A stretch of 64,000 nucleotides of DNA from positions 157,476 through 221,475 of the forward strand of contig NZ_BAYX01000013.1 of assembly GCF_000696095.1 (NCBI RefSeq), written 5' to 3'. The stretch's first letter is position 1. Each line of letters opens with the position of its first letter. The notes below the pieces were generated by a model. That model was not told the DNA's origin. It searched no databases and saw only the letters and a program-made list of their open reading frames with translations. The DNA is from Rhizobium rhizogenes NBRC 13257 (GTDB lineage Bacteria > Pseudomonadota > Alphaproteobacteria > Rhizobiales > Rhizobiaceae). The position numbers and the translations under genes are program-made. Below are positions 1-9,164 of this stretch, one piece after another.

Positions 1-2
1 AT

Positions 3-608
3 TTATGGCAGTTTTCCGAAAACACCAGGGATCCAAATTTTACGCAAAAGACACAGCGCGTCCTGGATAAGGCCGGCTTGAAATACGATTTGGCGGCACA
101 GGGGCACCACACCAACAATATACTTTCTTGCTGTAGTTATTGGTTTGGAAATTCATTATTTTGGGAACAATATATGGAAGGAATGATCCTTCCAATACTT
201 AATCTTTCCCAAGAGGACCTCGGACAAGAGCTCTATTCATTTCTGCATGAAACGCAGGATTATTACGGAGTCGCTGCCCATGGTTGCGGTTCCCTTCCGT
301 TTGTTCTTGAGAGAACGGTATCGATATTCCTCGCAAAGCATCCGGAAATAAAGGCCTTATTCTATCCTGCCGACAGGGAGAGAATCTACGATTGCTGTTT
401 GTTCCAATTTGAGCGCGATCTTGTTCGACTCTTTGGCGATAAGGTGGACCAGTGGGACAAGGAGGGCGGAAATTCAGACGAAATGGAAACATACTTCCAG
501 ATGTCGTCGCGAATGTGCGGAAGCGGCTGGCGCCTCCACTTCAAGTTTTTCCCAATGTCATTTGAAAATGGCAATCCTCGGCCGGGTATGCCTTGGTTCC
601 AGCAGTGA
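3..608 (+). CDS. Hypothetical protein, 5'-truncated by window edge
   Basis: The frame is open from the first bases of the window to a TGA at 606-608, so the true start lies upstream; an in-frame TTG at 78 is inside the coding sequence. About 201 residues are visible. They are rich in aromatic residues and cysteines (for example NNILSCCSYWFG) and show no nucleotide-binding loop, signal peptide or membrane segment. I do not recognise the family. Its position directly before a glycosyltransferase, on the same strand, suggests a role in surface-polysaccharide synthesis, perhaps as a transferase or decorating enzyme, but that is context only. Base composition is clearly lower in GC than most of the window, as in the neighbouring polysaccharide genes. 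Confidence 0.6.
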   Translation, partial: LWQFSENTRDPNFTQKTQRVLDKAGLKYDLAAQGHHTNNILSCCSYWFGNSLFWEQYMEGMILPILNLSQEDLGQELYSFLHETQDYYGVAAHGCGSLPFVLERTVSIFLAKHPEIKALFYPADRERIYDCCLFQFERDLVRLFGDKVDQWDKEGGNSDEMETYFQMSSRMCGSGWRLHFKFFPMSFENGNPRPGMPWFQQ

Positions 609-647
609 CGCCGTCTTTTCAGCAATGAACCGGCGCGAGGAGAACGT

Positions 648-725
648 TTGAAAAACATCGTTCCAGCGGTAAAAGATCTGGTTTTCGTCTGCGGACAACT
701 GGAATCGTTCAGAGGAAACCAATAG
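648..725 (+). CDS. Possible 25-residue leader peptide ORF
   Basis: A TTG at 648 preceded by GAGGAG (spacing about 4) opens a 25-codon frame ending at TAG 723-725, in the gap between the truncated first gene and the next glycosyltransferase. It could be a leader peptide, a remnant of a gene start, or chance. Only the ribosome-binding site argues for it. Confidence 0.2.
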   Translation: MKNIVPAVKDLVFVCGQLESFRGNQ

Positions 726-770
726 GATCATGTCTCACGTTTAAAATAGAATACCACAAGGACTTAATCG

Positions 771-1730
771 TTGCGGCTCTTGTTAACCACCTATCACCAG
801 GCTTTCCTTGCCCCCGGAGGGGGTGAGACCGAGCTGCATCAATTAGCCGACTATATCAATGATGTAGGTGTTCGGGCAGATCTCTACGGCCCGAATTCTC
901 GACGCCTTAGCGCCTATGACGCCGTTATCCATTTTTCCGCGCATGGCGGCGGGGAAGGATTGCTGTCTGACATAAAGGCGGCGGGCAAGCCGATTGTCCT
1001 TATACCCAACTTCAATTTCTTCGACCAAAAGCATAGCGCGCATGAGGTGGTGCAACGTCATCTGGATCTTGCCGATCTGGTTGTCCTGCGCACAAAGGTG
1101 GAGAAGGAACTTTGCCTGAAAAATTTTGCGGTGAGTGCTGATAAAGTTGCGATCATACCTCCCGGTATCGCGCCAGGTTTTGCGAAACCCGCTGAAGACG
1201 GACTTTTCCAGTCGGCGTACGGTGTTGACCAGTACATTCTCTGGGTCGGACAACTGGCGCAACACAAGCGTCAACTCGAAGCAATCAAAGCGTTGAGCGA
1301 CAGCGAAATCCCGTTGGTATTTATCGGAGGTTATGCCGACAAGCATTATTACGATAAGTGCCGCGCGGCTGCCGGGGAGAATGTGCGGTTCCTCCCCTTT
1401 ATGCAGCCTGCATCCGAGATCCTCCGCTCGGCCATGCAAAGTTGCTCGCTCTATCTCGAACTGGGAGACGATTCCCCAGGCTTTTCTTCGTTGGAAGCAG
1501 CACTGGCGGGAAGCCCGATGCTCATCAACGACCATCCATGGTCACGAGAAATGTTCGGGGATTCGCTGACCTATATCGAGCCCGGGAACTGGGGCGGACT
1601 TGCAAATGCGGTCGAAATTGCATTGACCCGTGGGGCAAGTGGTCAAATCACGGAACGCATCCGGCAAAAGCATTTGCAGCCAACGCCCACAAGGCAGATG
1701 GTGGAGCTTCTGGCTCAAACACTGACATAA
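771..1730 (+). CDS. Family GT4 glycosyltransferase
   Basis: A 319-residue protein with the two-Rossmann-fold layout of GT-B enzymes. A glycine-rich loop (PGGGETE, residues 15-21) lies in the N-terminal acceptor domain. The C-terminal nucleotide-sugar domain has PPG (130-132), WVGQ (158-161) and the E-x7-E-type region around EAALAGSP (242-249). It should transfer a sugar from an NDP-sugar during exopolysaccharide or O-antigen assembly on the cytoplasmic face; donor and acceptor cannot be read. The start is TTG 771, supported by AAGGA eight bases upstream; no ATG fits the conserved N-terminus. It converges with the epimerase gene across a strong hairpin. Low GC compared with the conjugation genes suggests horizontal origin, usual for such loci. 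Confidence 0.82.
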   Translation: MRLLLTTYHQAFLAPGGGETELHQLADYINDVGVRADLYGPNSRRLSAYDAVIHFSAHGGGEGLLSDIKAAGKPIVLIPNFNFFDQKHSAHEVVQRHLDLADLVVLRTKVEKELCLKNFAVSADKVAIIPPGIAPGFAKPAEDGLFQSAYGVDQYILWVGQLAQHKRQLEAIKALSDSEIPLVFIGGYADKHYYDKCRAAAGENVRFLPFMQPASEILRSAMQSCSLYLELGDDSPGFSSLEAALAGSPMLINDHPWSREMFGDSLTYIEPGNWGGLANAVEIALTRGASGQITERIRQKHLQPTPTRQMVELLAQTLT

Positions 1731-1746
1731 AGCAACCCATGAGAGT

Positions 1747-1771
1747 CGGAAGGAAGTATAGCTTCCTTCCG
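1747..1771. terminator. Perfect 10-bp hairpin between convergent genes
   Basis: CGGAAGGAAG and CTTCCTTCCG form a perfect 10-bp stem with a 5-base loop (TATAG), placed exactly between the stop codons of two convergent genes. There is no clear U-run on either strand, so it may be a bidirectional stop or an RNA-stabilising hairpin. Confidence 0.6.
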
Positions 1772-1772
1772 C

Positions 1773-2735
1773 TTAGATGAGCGAAGAAAACAACCGGGCC
1801 GGATCCTCCTGGAGGTCATCGAGCATATGGTAGATGCCAGCCTCGAGGGTAAGTTTCGGCCTCCATCCAAACTCTCTTTCCATTTTCGCTATATCAAGTA
1901 CGCTGATTGGAATATCAAACGCGCGGCCGGGCTTGCGAACGACTTGCAGTTTCTTTTCTAAGCGTCGTTCTATACTCACCAGAATTTCGTTTATACTACA
2001 ACCTTTGCCGCTGCCTATGTTGAAAATCGGCGGAACTAGGTCTTGGTTTGGCAGCGCATCGGCCAAAGACAGCAGACCGCTCACAGCGTCTGAGACGTGA
2101 ATAAAGTCGCGGACGACCTCACCGTCTCCCCATATCTCGATCGTCTGGTGAGATAGTGCCCGGTGGACCATGGTAGTCAGCACGCCCTGTGGACGTGTAA
2201 CCATTTGGCCAGCCCCATAAGGATTTGCCACGCGCGCAATTCGCGTATCCAACCCATATAGACGATTATAGAATTTGATGTAGGTCTCGGCGGAGACCTT
2301 CGAGGCTCCGTATGCCGTGAGGGGGGCGAGTTCATGCGTCTCGGGAACGGGGATGGTATGCAATCTTCCGTAGACCGTTCCCCCAGAAGATGTGAAAATC
2401 AAACGCCCGCCACCGCGGCGCCGCATTGCCTCAAGAATATTAATCGTCAGTCCAACATTGTCGACTAAATCTTCCAAGGGTTCCGCGTTTGCGGTTTGGG
2501 GAATAGTGCTCCACGCGTAGTTATGTACGATCTCGGCGTCCCCGATCAGCCTGTCAAAATCAGAGGCAACCGCTGTCGAAAGATTGGGCATTACGACCTT
2601 CGGCTGCTTGATGCCCGCACTGGCGGGATACGCCGACCGCACGACGACGGTCACGTCTTCTCCCCGAGCGATCAACGCTCTTGCCACGTGACGCCCGATA
2701 AAGCCTGCGCCTCCAAATATAACATGCGATGTCAT
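1773..2735 (-). CDS. NAD-dependent epimerase/dehydratase (extended SDR)
   Basis: A 320-residue extended short-chain dehydrogenase. The NAD-binding GGAGFIG loop is at residues 8-14, SSGGTVYG (catalytic Ser/Thr region) at 116-123 and the catalytic pair YGASK at 142-146, followed by the NPYG segment typical of nucleotide-sugar epimerases. It probably epimerises or dehydrates an NDP-hexose to supply the neighbouring glycosyltransferases. Whether it is a 4-epimerase like GalE or a different enzyme cannot be read; this window also has a clear GalE at 49959-50948. Its ATG overlaps the TGA of the upstream 832-residue transferase (ATGA), so the two are translationally coupled and likely act on the same glycan. 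Confidence 0.82.
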   Translation of the reverse strand: MTSHVIFGGAGFIGRHVARALIARGEDVTVVVRSAYPASAGIKQPKVVMPNLSTAVASDFDRLIGDAEIVHNYAWSTIPQTANAEPLEDLVDNVGLTINILEAMRRRGGGRLIFTSSGGTVYGRLHTIPVPETHELAPLTAYGASKVSAETYIKFYNRLYGLDTRIARVANPYGAGQMVTRPQGVLTTMVHRALSHQTIEIWGDGEVVRDFIHVSDAVSGLLSLADALPNQDLVPPIFNIGSGKGCSINEILVSIERRLEKKLQVVRKPGRAFDIPISVLDIAKMEREFGWRPKLTLEAGIYHMLDDLQEDPARLFSSLI

Positions 2736-5230
2736 CTGTTTACGCCAGCCACGTGCGTAGTCGCGTACGCAAAACCCGCCTTTTCCACCGCGAATGGTAT
2801 CAAGCGCTCAAGTGCGTGGAGAATGGTTCCGTCAATAGGAAGAGGCTCGGCAGGAATTTCCGATAAGTCTAGCTTCATTTCAAATAGCGGCTTAAGCGCC
2901 TCTGGTCTCGCCCAAAACATAGTCCCGATCGGAAAGTCAAAATGTGTTGGAAGCGGCTTGGTCAAGCCGATCCTTTTCGCCAACTCTATACCTACCGCCT
3001 CGTTCAAATCCCAGCCATTCAAGTGAGGATCCTCCGGAAAGACTAGGCCAATATTCGGGTGGTCAGCAAAGGCGGCAGCGATAATGTCAAGCATTGGATA
3101 TTTATTGCCCAACAAATGTTGCCAGGCAAAATTCCGCCAGCGATCGCCCACGGCAGTTTCCACATGGCCGCTCTTTTTTCCGTGGAGGTGCCCGACAATA
3201 TCGTAATGCCGCCCAAGGCGCTCCGGCATATCCTTGATGAAGGAAAATATGTCGCGCCCCTTGTTCGGTACGGTCCAAACGTCTTTTGCACTCCATCGTG
3301 TTTTACCAAGAGTCGCTTGAATTTCTCGAACCTTTTCCTCACTCGTCGTGGTAATAAAAAGATCCGGCTTCGTCTCATTTACTTCGAGGCATTGTAGAAA
3401 TTCATCCAGCAAATCCGTGTAGTGGAAATGACCGTGGACCGCCACACGCAAGTTAGGTTCCAACACCGCCTCAGACGGCCTGATGACGTAATGGGACCAC
3501 GGTCCGGCTGGCTTTCCCTTCGCCAAAAAGTCAGTCAAAGGATCTCTGAAACTACCAGAATCATTCGGATTGTTTAGATCGTAAATCAGAGGGTTAAAGC
3601 CAACCATCGGCCTGCGAACGAAAATGCCCGCATCTCTGCGGCTCAATGGCCACGCGAGGCGTACACCATTCATATATCGCTTCACGGCAGTGGTGTCGTC
3701 GAACGCCAAACCGTGTTCGCCAAAGTAGAATGCCTTGTCGAATGCCTTAGCGTCGACAACTCTCGTAACATCCGATTCGATCTGCTTTATTGCCGACGCT
3801 GCTTGCCTTCCCAACTGATCAATCCGCGCAACATATGATTTCATGTCGAATGTCTTTTTGGCGTATTGCTTTAGTGACTTTGAGAGCGCACTCGACTCTG
3901 CCCTTTTGTCAATTAAATCACCAATGATTTTTGCAGCCCTATCAACCCTAACGTATGGGGCGACTAGGAAGCTTGTTGCAGCGTCTTGTTCCAAAATGTC
4001 GGCAAAACCGGTTGCGTCTTTAAAGCATAAAATTGGGACCCCCGCGAGAGCCGCGTCAATTGCAACATTGGGAAGCGGATCAATACGAGAGCTCAAAAAC
4101 AAAAGATCTGCAGCATTGAAATACGGCGTTAGATCATCGACTTCGTCGAGGAACTCAAAAACACTCTCAAGCCCGCTTTTCTTGATGTGAGCTTCGATAG
4201 CGAGCTTGTAGCGCACATCCCCCGGATTGTGGTGGCCTATCCAAATGAACCTGAAATCGTCTCGATTCAACTCTCGATAAAGGAAATCGGCCACTGATAC
4301 GAATAAGTCCACTCCCTTGCGGTAGGTAATGGTGCCCATACCAAATACGGTAAAACGACCATCCTTGGCAAAGGGTCTGTCAACAGTCCCGCTTTCTTTC
4401 GCAAATTCGTCCGATTTGGCCGGGATGACAGACGGCCCCTGAGGAAAAACCAGTACATTGCGCCCGCGCAACAGCGGATACATCGCTTGAGAATCTTCTG
4501 CGACAATTCTGGTAGGAAAGACTATGTGAGATGCCTTTTGATAAAGTTCATCCAATGATCCGAGAGGAGGAGAATCCATGGCAAATTCGTGGACAAGCGC
4601 CACAACGGGTACGCCAAATTGTTCCAAATGAACTGCCAAAGACTTCGTTACGGAACTATTCGCTACTGCGTACAAGGGCCGATATCGCGCCACGAGTTGC
4701 TCAACTAGCGCCTTCCCCTCCCACCCATCCAATGCGACGCCCGGTGGGATGATGATAGTGGCTGCCGCACTTTTTTCAAAAGACGGAAGTATCGAACCCG
4801 TCTTCATCACCACTGCTATGACGTTATATGAATCCCTCAGTTCATTGATGATGTTTAGTCCGAGGATAGGCGCACCCGTACGAGTGGCCTCGTGCGCAAG
4901 AACCAGTACAGTATCGAGGTTCGGGTCAAATTTTGAGTCGTCGTACGCTAGATTGCTGACTGTGCTGCGGCTTATTCGGCCCTCTGCAAGGCCATACAGG
5001 GCATAATGTCCGAACAAGGTATATTTTGAATTTGCGACGTCCGGATTCTTTTTTGCGTAAAAGACTGGATCAAAATCAGCATTAGGAGAAAGCCCCTGTT
5101 GTTCCCCGATTTCGATATAGTGATCGACGGCCCTCATGCCCAAGCGTCTTGCTTCCTGGGACAAAACATAAAAGTTTTCATCGAAATAGCGCTCGATGGC
5201 TTTTTTTTCACGCTCGGAAATATCTTTCAC
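2732..5230 (-). CDS. Fused GT4 glycosyltransferase / rhamnan synthesis F protein
   Basis: An 832-residue multidomain protein. Residues 1-100 are a charged N-terminal domain. About 110-480 form a GT-B glycosyltransferase, with a MGTITYRKG loop near 299 and the sugar-nucleotide region DPLPNVAIDAALAG near 385-400. About 545-825 match the rhamnan synthesis protein F (RgpF) family, with NKGRDIF (near 656), GHLHGKKS (near 681) and PIGTMFWARPEAL. RgpF proteins build rhamnose-glucose cell-wall polymers, so this enzyme may add two sugars in succession to a surface glycan. The start is GTG 5230; the frame stays open some 90 bases upstream without a better start codon. It is coupled by an ATGA overlap to the downstream epimerase. 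Confidence 0.82.
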   Translation of the reverse strand: MKDISEREKKAIERYFDENFYVLSQEARRLGMRAVDHYIEIGEQQGLSPNADFDPVFYAKKNPDVANSKYTLFGHYALYGLAEGRISRSTVSNLAYDDSKFDPNLDTVLVLAHEATRTGAPILGLNIINELRDSYNVIAVVMKTGSILPSFEKSAAATIIIPPGVALDGWEGKALVEQLVARYRPLYAVANSSVTKSLAVHLEQFGVPVVALVHEFAMDSPPLGSLDELYQKASHIVFPTRIVAEDSQAMYPLLRGRNVLVFPQGPSVIPAKSDEFAKESGTVDRPFAKDGRFTVFGMGTITYRKGVDLFVSVADFLYRELNRDDFRFIWIGHHNPGDVRYKLAIEAHIKKSGLESVFEFLDEVDDLTPYFNAADLLFLSSRIDPLPNVAIDAALAGVPILCFKDATGFADILEQDAATSFLVAPYVRVDRAAKIIGDLIDKRAESSALSKSLKQYAKKTFDMKSYVARIDQLGRQAASAIKQIESDVTRVVDAKAFDKAFYFGEHGLAFDDTTAVKRYMNGVRLAWPLSRRDAGIFVRRPMVGFNPLIYDLNNPNDSGSFRDPLTDFLAKGKPAGPWSHYVIRPSEAVLEPNLRVAVHGHFHYTDLLDEFLQCLEVNETKPDLFITTTSEEKVREIQATLGKTRWSAKDVWTVPNKGRDIFSFIKDMPERLGRHYDIVGHLHGKKSGHVETAVGDRWRNFAWQHLLGNKYPMLDIIAAAFADHPNIGLVFPEDPHLNGWDLNEAVGIELAKRIGLTKPLPTHFDFPIGTMFWARPEALKPLFEMKLDLSEIPAEPLPIDGTILHALERLIPFAVEKAGFAYATTHVAGVNR

Positions 5231-5560
5231 GCCAATTTTCTCTACCTTGACAGAGCCGTCATTTGAAGCTGCTGATGCCCTATTGCCGAATTTTCCGACG
5301 AGCCACCGCGTGGTAAACTCTTAAAAACCATCTATCTGACTCGTTCAGCAGTTTCGCCTTTGGATATACCATTCGAAATCGAAATCCAATCTGCTAAGTG
5401 AAAACCTTCCGGACGTCGGTCCTTAGTGAGTGGATTGACATATTTCACTCGGTGGACAGGTCCGCTACGATTGGTGGTAGATCGCAATTCAAGACTACAG
5501 CAGAGAGCGTCGCGTTCAGGCGACGGCAACAAAAAAGCAGGCAAAGGTGGCGGATCGCAA
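5231..5560. other. Divergent intergenic region, 330 bp
   Basis: Separates the start of the minus-strand RgpF-like gene from the plus-strand WW-repeat glycosyltransferase, so it should hold both promoters. It is AT-rich relative to its flanks. I see no strong palindrome. An in-frame GTG extension of the plus-strand gene from 5426 looks non-coding in composition. Confidence 0.5.
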
Positions 5561-7528
5561 ATGATGTCCGAAACGTTCGTGTTCAATAGAACATTTAAGT
5601 ATAGTGTACCCAAGTCGCTGATTGGTGTCTGGGTCGGTGCTGGCGCGGGTTTTCAAATGGCCTACGACATTGGCTCTGACGAAGGGTTGGACGACCTCAT
5701 GTATTGGTGGCTGTCGGCCGGTCGTAGCGAGTTTCCTGGGGTCAGGGATGTTACAGACCAGACAATCATTGAGGAACTCCACCTGGCCCCTATGACAAAG
5801 TTTCTGGACGCATCTCCTGAAATTGAGTTAACCGGTCTTCTCCAACTTGTTCTACGACATCGTTACGATTTGCAGGCCCTCTGGGATGTTTCTACACGAG
5901 AAGGAATTTCTGATTGCTGGGATTGGTGGCTGTCCTACGGCTACAAAGAATACTTTGGACAATCCAATTGGCTTAGAAAAGCAGAGGCAATTTCTTTATT
6001 ACAGTGCACGGCTGTAAATAAATTACCCGATGACTCTGCGTTTTCTAGCCTTTTATACAAACTGTTTGTCAGCCTTACGGTGTATATGCCCACGGCAATA
6101 AATAAGAAACAAATATGTTACCAGACTAACATCCCATTTGTGCAAAGAAGAATCACTATCGATCTTGAAAATCCGTCAACGTTTTTAACATTGATTTACA
6201 TGAACAGGATAGATCTGCGCGAGTTTGCCGATATCTCAACGTTAGAAGGACGAACGCAGATCGAGCAATGGTGGATCTCTAATGGCCGAGCTGAATACTT
6301 CGGTCGACTAGAGTCAGACCTAATTTTAGAGCAGGACGAAGTCGCTCGCCAGGAATCGGCGCGAAATATATCGAATACCTCCGACGTATTTGCGACGAAG
6401 CATGGAGTCTCGCCGCCCAATTTCTCTAACAATGTTGCACTGATCGGATACCCTAAAGGCGAGTTTGGCCTTGGAGAGGATATTCGGTTGCTGCGGTCAT
6501 CATTAACTACCGTGGGAATCGCACCAGAAGTTATCCAAGCCCCGTGGCAAATTTCTGCACGTCAAGCAATCGACGAACCCTCCATTGATGCACATTCGGC
6601 TACTTTCGACGGTGACGTGATGATCTACGTCATGCCGGCCTTCGATACTCTAACGTTGCTAAACAAGGTCGGCCCTAGCGCCTTTTCCGCTCGACGAAAA
6701 ATCGGTTTCTGGCAATGGGAGCTGGAACGGTTTCCGCCGCCCGCCAGAATGGCAATGGAATTGGTCGACGAGATCTGGTGCCACTCGGAACATTCAGCTC
6801 GTGCATTTCGAGGCGCGACGGACAAGCCTGTCATCAGGGTGCCGCTGCCCGTGATGGTGCCCGAGCTCCCCACAGTTTCGCGATCAAATTTTGGCCTAGA
6901 GGACGACAGCTTCGTCGTCTTCACCAGTTTCGATGGAGCCTCCTCTATCTCACGCAAAAATCCCTTGGGCGCTATCCTTGCGTTTCAATCGGCTTTCCCC
7001 CGTGAAACCCACCGCAAGGCGCGGCTGATTGTCAAGGCAATGAATGTGCACGACGATTCGCTTTGGCGCGAATGCATGCGCAAGGCCGCGCAGGATCCGC
7101 GCATTATCATCCGCAACACGGTCATGGATCGCCTCGAGTATTACGAACTGCTGCAGTGTTGTGACGTGGTCTTGTCGCTGCATCGGGCGGAAGGGTTTGG
7201 ACGTCTTATGGCGGAGGCGATGGCGTTGGGAATTCCGGTCGTGGCATCCGCATATTCTGGCAATATGGATTTTATGAACGATAAGAATAGCTGGCTCGTG
7301 AGCGGCGAAACGCTTCCCGTGCTATTTGGGGACTATCCATTTTATCAGGATCAAATTTGGTTCGAGCCGGATGTAGGTTCGGCGGCGGAAGCCCTTAGAG
7401 ATTGCGCGAGCAACGCTGAAAAACGCGGACAGCTTGTTATCGCTGCCAAGCAGACGATGGATCGTTACAGCACTCAAAATTGCGGGAGAGAATATCTCAA
7501 ATTATTGAAAAGCAGAGCTTCGAAATGA
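5561..7528 (+). CDS. Glycosyltransferase (GT4) with three N-terminal WW-motif repeats
   Basis: About 655 residues from ATG 5561, chosen because AGGTGG precedes it; a GTG at 5426 is in frame but weaker. The C-terminal half (from about residue 290) is a GT-B transferase with the region RAEGFGRLMAEAMALG near 542. The N-terminal part holds three copies of an element of about 40 residues: a D-(I/V)-x-(S/T)-x-E-G stretch, then W-W-(L/I)-S-x-G-x-x-E-(F/Y)-x-G, near residues 48, 121 and 236. I infer a binding or protein-contact role for the repeats. GC content changes within the gene, low up to about 6.9 kb and higher after, so the two halves may have different histories. Confidence 0.78.
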   Translation: MMSETFVFNRTFKYSVPKSLIGVWVGAGAGFQMAYDIGSDEGLDDLMYWWLSAGRSEFPGVRDVTDQTIIEELHLAPMTKFLDASPEIELTGLLQLVLRHRYDLQALWDVSTREGISDCWDWWLSYGYKEYFGQSNWLRKAEAISLLQCTAVNKLPDDSAFSSLLYKLFVSLTVYMPTAINKKQICYQTNIPFVQRRITIDLENPSTFLTLIYMNRIDLREFADISTLEGRTQIEQWWISNGRAEYFGRLESDLILEQDEVARQESARNISNTSDVFATKHGVSPPNFSNNVALIGYPKGEFGLGEDIRLLRSSLTTVGIAPEVIQAPWQISARQAIDEPSIDAHSATFDGDVMIYVMPAFDTLTLLNKVGPSAFSARRKIGFWQWELERFPPPARMAMELVDEIWCHSEHSARAFRGATDKPVIRVPLPVMVPELPTVSRSNFGLEDDSFVVFTSFDGASSISRKNPLGAILAFQSAFPRETHRKARLIVKAMNVHDDSLWRECMRKAAQDPRIIIRNTVMDRLEYYELLQCCDVVLSLHRAEGFGRLMAEAMALGIPVVASAYSGNMDFMNDKNSWLVSGETLPVLFGDYPFYQDQIWFEPDVGSAAEALRDCASNAEKRGQLVIAAKQTMDRYSTQNCGREYLKLLKSRASK

Positions 7529-7562
7529 GGCCTTGCTATACGAATTTTCGCGAAGAACAGGC

Positions 7563-8678
7563 CTATGGCCGTGCCAACAGGTCCCGATAAAGCTCCGCAT
7601 AGGCGTTCCCCATACGCTCTGCGGTGAAATTTTCCTGGTAGCGCGTCCGTGCCGCGCTGCCTAGGTTGGCTGAACGTATGCGGTCATTGGCTATGGCATT
7701 CATTGCCGTTGCCAAGGCTTCTGCGTCGTTGGGGAGGACGACGACCCCCGTCTTTCCTTCGACATTGACGAAACTTGTTCCGGTTCCGATCTCGCAGGAA
7801 ACCATAGGTTTGCCGAACATGGCGGCCTCGACTAAGGAAAGGCCAAAGGCCTCCGAGCGTAAATGGGAAGGGAATACGAAGCCGGTACACAGTTCGAAAA
7901 GGGCAGATTTGTCGATGTCTGGCAACGCGCCAAGAAAGGACACGTTTGCCAGATTGTTGACATTTGCATATTTTTGCAACGAACGATCCATCGGACCGTC
8001 TCCCACGATGACAATATCCAGATTAGTCCTCTTCGCGGCCTCCAGTAGAATATGGACGCCTTTGTAGTAGCGCAGAACACCGACAAAAAGGAAGAATGGC
8101 CGGGGTAGACGCTCGCGCCAGCGCGCCTTGGTGTCTTCCTCCGCCCTGGGGTATTCCGCTTCGTCGAGCCCCAATGGAATGATGATCGTCTTCTCTTTGT
8201 AGCGCTGCAGTACATCGCTGGTTGCGAGATAGTTTGGCGACGTGGCGACGATCCTGTCGACGCTATCGAGGAAGCGGTGCATTAGCGGCCTGTACAGTTT
8301 CAACAGAAACTTTTGCTTCACGATATCGGAGTGGTAGGTAACAACGGTCGGCTTATGGGGAGGATGAACAAGATGAACTAGGTCCATCAGTGGCCAGGGA
8401 AAATGGTAGTGAACAATATCGGCCATATTTGACAGCTCGCGAAACCTTCCGAAGACGTCGCGCGAAAATCCAGTTGATGCAAACTCAAAATCGAGCTTGG
8501 ATTTATAGGCCATGTACCCGTGAAATTTGACTGTGTTTTCTGTTGGAATTTTGCTCAGCGATAGGACGTCGGATTCTATACCCTTTGTGGAGGCGCCCCT
8601 GATAATCGCATGAATCGTCCGCTCGACGCCTCCGAAGGTATCTGGCCAATACGTCTTGAAGAAATGTAGGACCCGCAT
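7563..8678 (-). CDS. Family GT4 glycosyltransferase
   Basis: A 371-residue GT-B enzyme. The N-terminus (MRVLHFFKTYWPDTFGGVE) has the glycine-rich acceptor loop typical of WcaI/RfaG-like enzymes. The C-terminal part has GVLRYYKGVHILLEA, VIVGDGP and the donor-binding region RSEAFGLSLVEAAMFGKP. It should add a sugar to a lipid-linked oligosaccharide in the cytoplasm. It is convergent with the WW-repeat transferase, with only about 34 bases between the stop codons, and is the last clear polysaccharide gene before the coupling-protein block. Donor specificity cannot be told from sequence. Composition is closer to the rest of the window than that of the low-GC genes upstream. Confidence 0.85.
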   Translation of the reverse strand: MRVLHFFKTYWPDTFGGVERTIHAIIRGASTKGIESDVLSLSKIPTENTVKFHGYMAYKSKLDFEFASTGFSRDVFGRFRELSNMADIVHYHFPWPLMDLVHLVHPPHKPTVVTYHSDIVKQKFLLKLYRPLMHRFLDSVDRIVATSPNYLATSDVLQRYKEKTIIIPLGLDEAEYPRAEEDTKARWRERLPRPFFLFVGVLRYYKGVHILLEAAKRTNLDIVIVGDGPMDRSLQKYANVNNLANVSFLGALPDIDKSALFELCTGFVFPSHLRSEAFGLSLVEAAMFGKPMVSCEIGTGTSFVNVEGKTGVVVLPNDAEALATAMNAIANDRIRSANLGSAARTRYQENFTAERMGNAYAELYRDLLARP

Positions 8679-9164
8679 TTTATTCCCGCGCAGAATAACT
8701 TAGCTCGTTGTCAGCTGGCTTGTTGTTGTTCCACTCATTCACGACCGCGAGAATGGCGGCTTTAGGACGTGCTGGAAAAACCGATATAGAGCAAGTCGTG
8801 GAAAATGATAGTCACTACGCGTTTGTCAACCTAGAAGACGCGCGTGAAGGTCGAGAACCAGCTTCCGCATGATGTGTTCGCCGGGCTGAAAAACCTGAGG
8901 TCGCGGCCGCCGTTTCGCTCTTCCGGTGTCGCTTTCACTTCCCGATTTCAACCGGAGAAAAGTCCTATATCCGGCGCACTTAGGCGGCAAAAGCAGGGCG
9001 ATCTATCGCTAACGATTTTAATTCGTCACCTGGCCTATGCCCTGGGGGCATGCCGTCTCGTACCTTGTCGAGCAAATCGCACAACAGAAAAATCATTGCC
9101 AGGTCACGCTCTATGACCGCTGGCTGCCGGAATTCGTTACTGGCTTCGTGGTCAACGACAAAGC
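8679..9164. other. Boundary region with possible gene remnants
   Basis: About 490 bases with no convincing intact gene between the polysaccharide cluster and traG. On the plus strand, 9038-9169 reads as a 43-codon frame of coding-like composition (from ATGCCC to TAG) with no family I know; it looks like the tail of a lost gene. A minus-strand open stretch ends at about 8682, next to the glycosyltransferase start. The region probably marks the edge of the inserted conjugation block. Confidence 0.35.

Noticed and set aside
8844..9116. 90-codon plus-strand frame from GTG 8844
   Set aside because: No ribosome-binding site or family; composition is poor. Only the tail region in another frame looks like a gene remnant.
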